Below are positions 62,276 through 64,000 of a stretch of DNA of 64,000 nucleotides, piece by piece. Made by a program: the position numbers and the translations under genes. The stretch spans positions 56,758-120,757 of the forward strand of contig CACIJG010000003.1 in NCBI GenBank assembly GCA_902586885.1, written 5' to 3'. Numbering within the stretch: position 1 is the stretch's first letter; each line of letters opens with the position of its first letter. Source of the stretch: an uncultured Alphaproteobacteria bacterium. Its GTDB lineage: Bacteria; Pseudomonadota; Alphaproteobacteria; Rhodobacterales; Rhodobacteraceae. The notes below the pieces were generated by a model. That model did not search any database. It saw only the letters and a list, made by a program, of their open reading frames with translations, and had not been told where the DNA came from.

Positions 62276-63109
62276 CTATTTTCCCCTCTTTATCTCACTC
62301 TCATGCCAGTGCCCAAGAACAAGATGTGAGAGAAGGCTAGTAATCAAGAATATAGATATACCCAAAATTGAAACAAGAAATAAAGCTGCGAACATTCTTG
62401 GAATTTCAAACCTAAAACTAGATTCTAATATTCTAGAAGCGAGACCAGTGTTCTGACCCGCTGCTCCTGCTACAAATTCCGCGACAACAGCACCTATTAA
62501 GGATAATCCTCCAGCTATTTTTAGGGCTGCCATAAAATATGGAAGCGCGGTAGGAAACAGCAAATACCTAAATTTTTGCCAGGGCGTTGCTCCATAAAGA
62601 GAAAATAGGTCCCTTAAATTATGGTCGGCACTTCTTAGCCCTATCGCTGTATTTGAAAGAATTGGGAAAAAGGCAACAATCCAAGCACAAATTAGTAATG
62701 CTGCAAACGTACTATTAACATAGATCAATATTAATGGAGCTATTGCGATAATCGGTGTAACTTGAAGTACAACAGCAAATGGAAATAAACTCATCTCTAT
62801 TGTACGAGAAAGTGCAAATAACATTCCTAAAAATACTCCACCAACAATGGCTAAAATTAATGAGAGAAAAGTTAGCTTGATTGTAAAAAGCATCGCTCTA
62901 AACAAAGAAGGTCCATCAGCCCACAATGTTGCTGAAATCTTTGAAGGAGCTGGGATTAAATAGTGCGGCACTTCATAGTATCTGACTAAAAATTCCCAAA
63001 TTAAGATAGCGAATGATATAGCAAAGATCGGCATTATCCACTTAAGAATATTAGTCCAAAATTCTTCGTTATCTAACTTTCCCATTTCATTTCTTATTGT
63101 TTTTGCCAT
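62276..63109 (-). CDS. ABC transporter permease, nitrate/sulfonate/taurine type
   Basis: 277 residues, six predicted membrane helices with a typical 'EAA' loop (LRDLFSLYGATPWQKFRYLLFP). It pairs with the neighbouring ATPase and the NMT1-type binding protein. ATG start. Membrane location. Confidence 0.9.
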   Translation of the reverse strand: MAKTIRNEMGKLDNEEFWTNILKWIMPIFAISFAILIWEFLVRYYEVPHYLIPAPSKISATLWADGPSLFRAMLFTIKLTFLSLILAIVGGVFLGMLFALSRTIEMSLFPFAVVLQVTPIIAIAPLILIYVNSTFAALLICAWIVAFFPILSNTAIGLRSADHNLRDLFSLYGATPWQKFRYLLFPTALPYFMAALKIAGGLSLIGAVVAEFVAGAAGQNTGLASRILESSFRFEIPRMFAALFLVSILGISIFLITSLLSHLVLGHWHESEIKRGK

Positions 63110-63134
63110 TGATTATTACACAAATTCTTTTAAC

Positions 63135-63911
63135 TTAAATTTTTTCAACTGTATTCATTAAGCGTTTGCTTACAAAACGACAATTTTTTGCGTACTCGGT
63201 GGTTGTTCTATATGAATCCGTTCTAGGATAATTACCCTTTAAAGATATATCAGCAGTCACTCGGCCAGGCCGAGGAGCCATTACTATAACTCTGTTAGAA
63301 AGATAAACGGACTCAAAAACACTATGCGTGACAAAAATAACCGTGAGGTCCGAACTGTCCCAAAAATTTAAAACATCATTATTTAATCTAAATCGAGTCA
63401 TTTCATCTAATGCAGCGAATGGCTCATCCATTAATAATAGCTTTGGTTTCATTATTAGTGCTCTAGCAATGGAAACACGCATTTTCATACCACCAGATAA
63501 TTCTCTAGGGTAAGCTTTTCGGAAATCTTTCAAACCCACCTGAGAGAGAATTTGATCTATATCTTGGCGGACTTTGTTCCTATTTTTTCCTTTCAAACGT
63601 AACGGTAAAAATACATTATCCTCAACAGTAGCCCAAGGCATTAGAGTTGGATCCTGAAAAACAAAACCTATATCCGGTGTATCTCCGTCTCGATTGAAAT
63701 TATCTTTTTTGATTTCTATATAACCTGATGAAGGTCTCAATAAGCCAGATATCATCCGGAGAACAGTGCTTTTCCCACATCCTGAAGGCCCAAGGAAACT
63801 AACAAACTCACCTCTAAAAACATTAATATTCATTCCTTTCAAAGCTACTGTTCCATTTTCAAATGTTTTATTAACTTCTCTAAGCTCAATTATTGGTTCA
63901 GTTTCTGACAT
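63135..63911 (-). CDS. ABC transporter ATPase, nitrate/sulfonate/taurine type
   Basis: 258 residues. Walker A GPSGCGKST, signature LSGGMKMRVSIARA, Walker B LLLMDEPFAALDEMTR, H-loop VTHSV. It energises the permease. ATG 63911 (AAGGG 8 bases ahead) preferred to GTG 63920. First gene of the leftward operon; the 80 bases upstream to the window end hold no gene. Confidence 0.92.
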   Translation of the reverse strand: MSETEPIIELREVNKTFENGTVALKGMNINVFRGEFVSFLGPSGCGKSTVLRMISGLLRPSSGYIEIKKDNFNRDGDTPDIGFVFQDPTLMPWATVEDNVFLPLRLKGKNRNKVRQDIDQILSQVGLKDFRKAYPRELSGGMKMRVSIARALIMKPKLLLMDEPFAALDEMTRFRLNNDVLNFWDSSDLTVIFVTHSVFESVYLSNRVIVMAPRPGRVTADISLKGNYPRTDSYRTTTEYAKNCRFVSKRLMNTVEKI

Positions 63912-64000
63912 ACAAGACACCCTTAAAGTTAATAAGCCGTCTTATCTGAAATTAATGATGACGGCAAAGATTCTATTTCTTTGATAACTTTCAGAACCTT

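Overview
The window is an AT-rich, tightly packed bacterial chromosome segment. Gene content points to a marine alphaproteobacterium: ferredoxin-linked class III cyclases, a complete branched-chain-amino-acid (Liv) ABC operon, DUF1289 and DUF1330 proteins, CaiB and acyl-CoA chemistry, TypA and many scavenging catabolic genes. No rRNA or tRNA is visible, so the lineage is an inference. There is no CRISPR array, no recognisable transposase or integrase, and only short intergenic gaps (none above about 250 bases).

Region 1 (1-11.7 kb) is accessory and looks like a defence island. Two divergent cassettes share an extremely A/T-rich spacer (4843-5070). The leftward cassette (4842 to 404, then a partial SEL1-type gene at the edge) encodes three small proteins, one with a winged-helix signature. 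It continues with an HNH nuclease-helicase split into two coupled genes, a DUF2130 coiled-coil PD-(D/E)XK nuclease and a small ribbon-helix-helix-like protein. The rightward cassette (5071-11543) encodes an RtcR-like CARF sensor on a sigma54-activator-type AAA+ domain that has lost its Walker A and GAFTGA motifs. It is followed by a 924-residue DUF3696 ATPase with a large insertion, an unrecognised 358-residue protein with a PLD-like HDR motif, a PD-(D/E)XK nuclease and a small unknown protein. A structured, inverted-repeat-bounded segment (11574-11670) closes it. The rightward cassette is the best candidate in the window for an undescribed system: a sensor, an ATPase and a nuclease in one tight operon.

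Region 2 (11.7-19 kb) holds small-molecule enzymes (HCCA-isomerase/DsbA fold, a racemase-fold protein without its cysteines, an SDR, a GST) and two redox-linked class III nucleotide cyclases. One cyclase has the unusual order CDGSH-CDGSH-ferredoxin-cyclase-Rieske. The other has a membrane cytochrome-b-like part, a ferredoxin domain and a cyclase. Between them lies a secreted protein with a duplicated 41-residue repeat.

Region 3 (19-49 kb) is a set of catabolic operons: acyl-CoA ligase, ECHDC3-like hydratase-fold protein, aldehyde dehydrogenase, a maleate-isomerase-like protein, a PEP-mutase/ICL-family enzyme, an allantoinase-like deacetylase and an aromatic-type FAD monooxygenase. These are followed by livHMGF with its binding protein and a clear terminator, SDRs, a metallo-hydrolase, isochorismatase-like, CaiB, HMG-CoA lyase, DeoD, a GMC oxidase, a Gfo/Idh/MocA oxidoreductase, an MFS exporter, a secreted nuclease, DksA/TraR, GFA, threonine aldolase, an ornithine-cyclodeaminase-like enzyme and a TMADH/N-methylproline-demethylase-like flavoenzyme. 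Together they suggest uptake and oxidation of amino acids, betaines, nucleosides and small organic acids.

Region 4 (49-64 kb) has TypA/BipA, an MFS transporter, a tandem pair of near-identical acyl-CoA ligases with an aldehyde dehydrogenase, and a leftward operon. That operon encodes an NMT1/THI5-type ABC importer with a cytosine-deaminase-like amidohydrolase, an FAD oxidase, a quinone-reductase-like flavoprotein and a RidA-fold protein, probably for uptake and breakdown of an N-heterocycle or similar compound.
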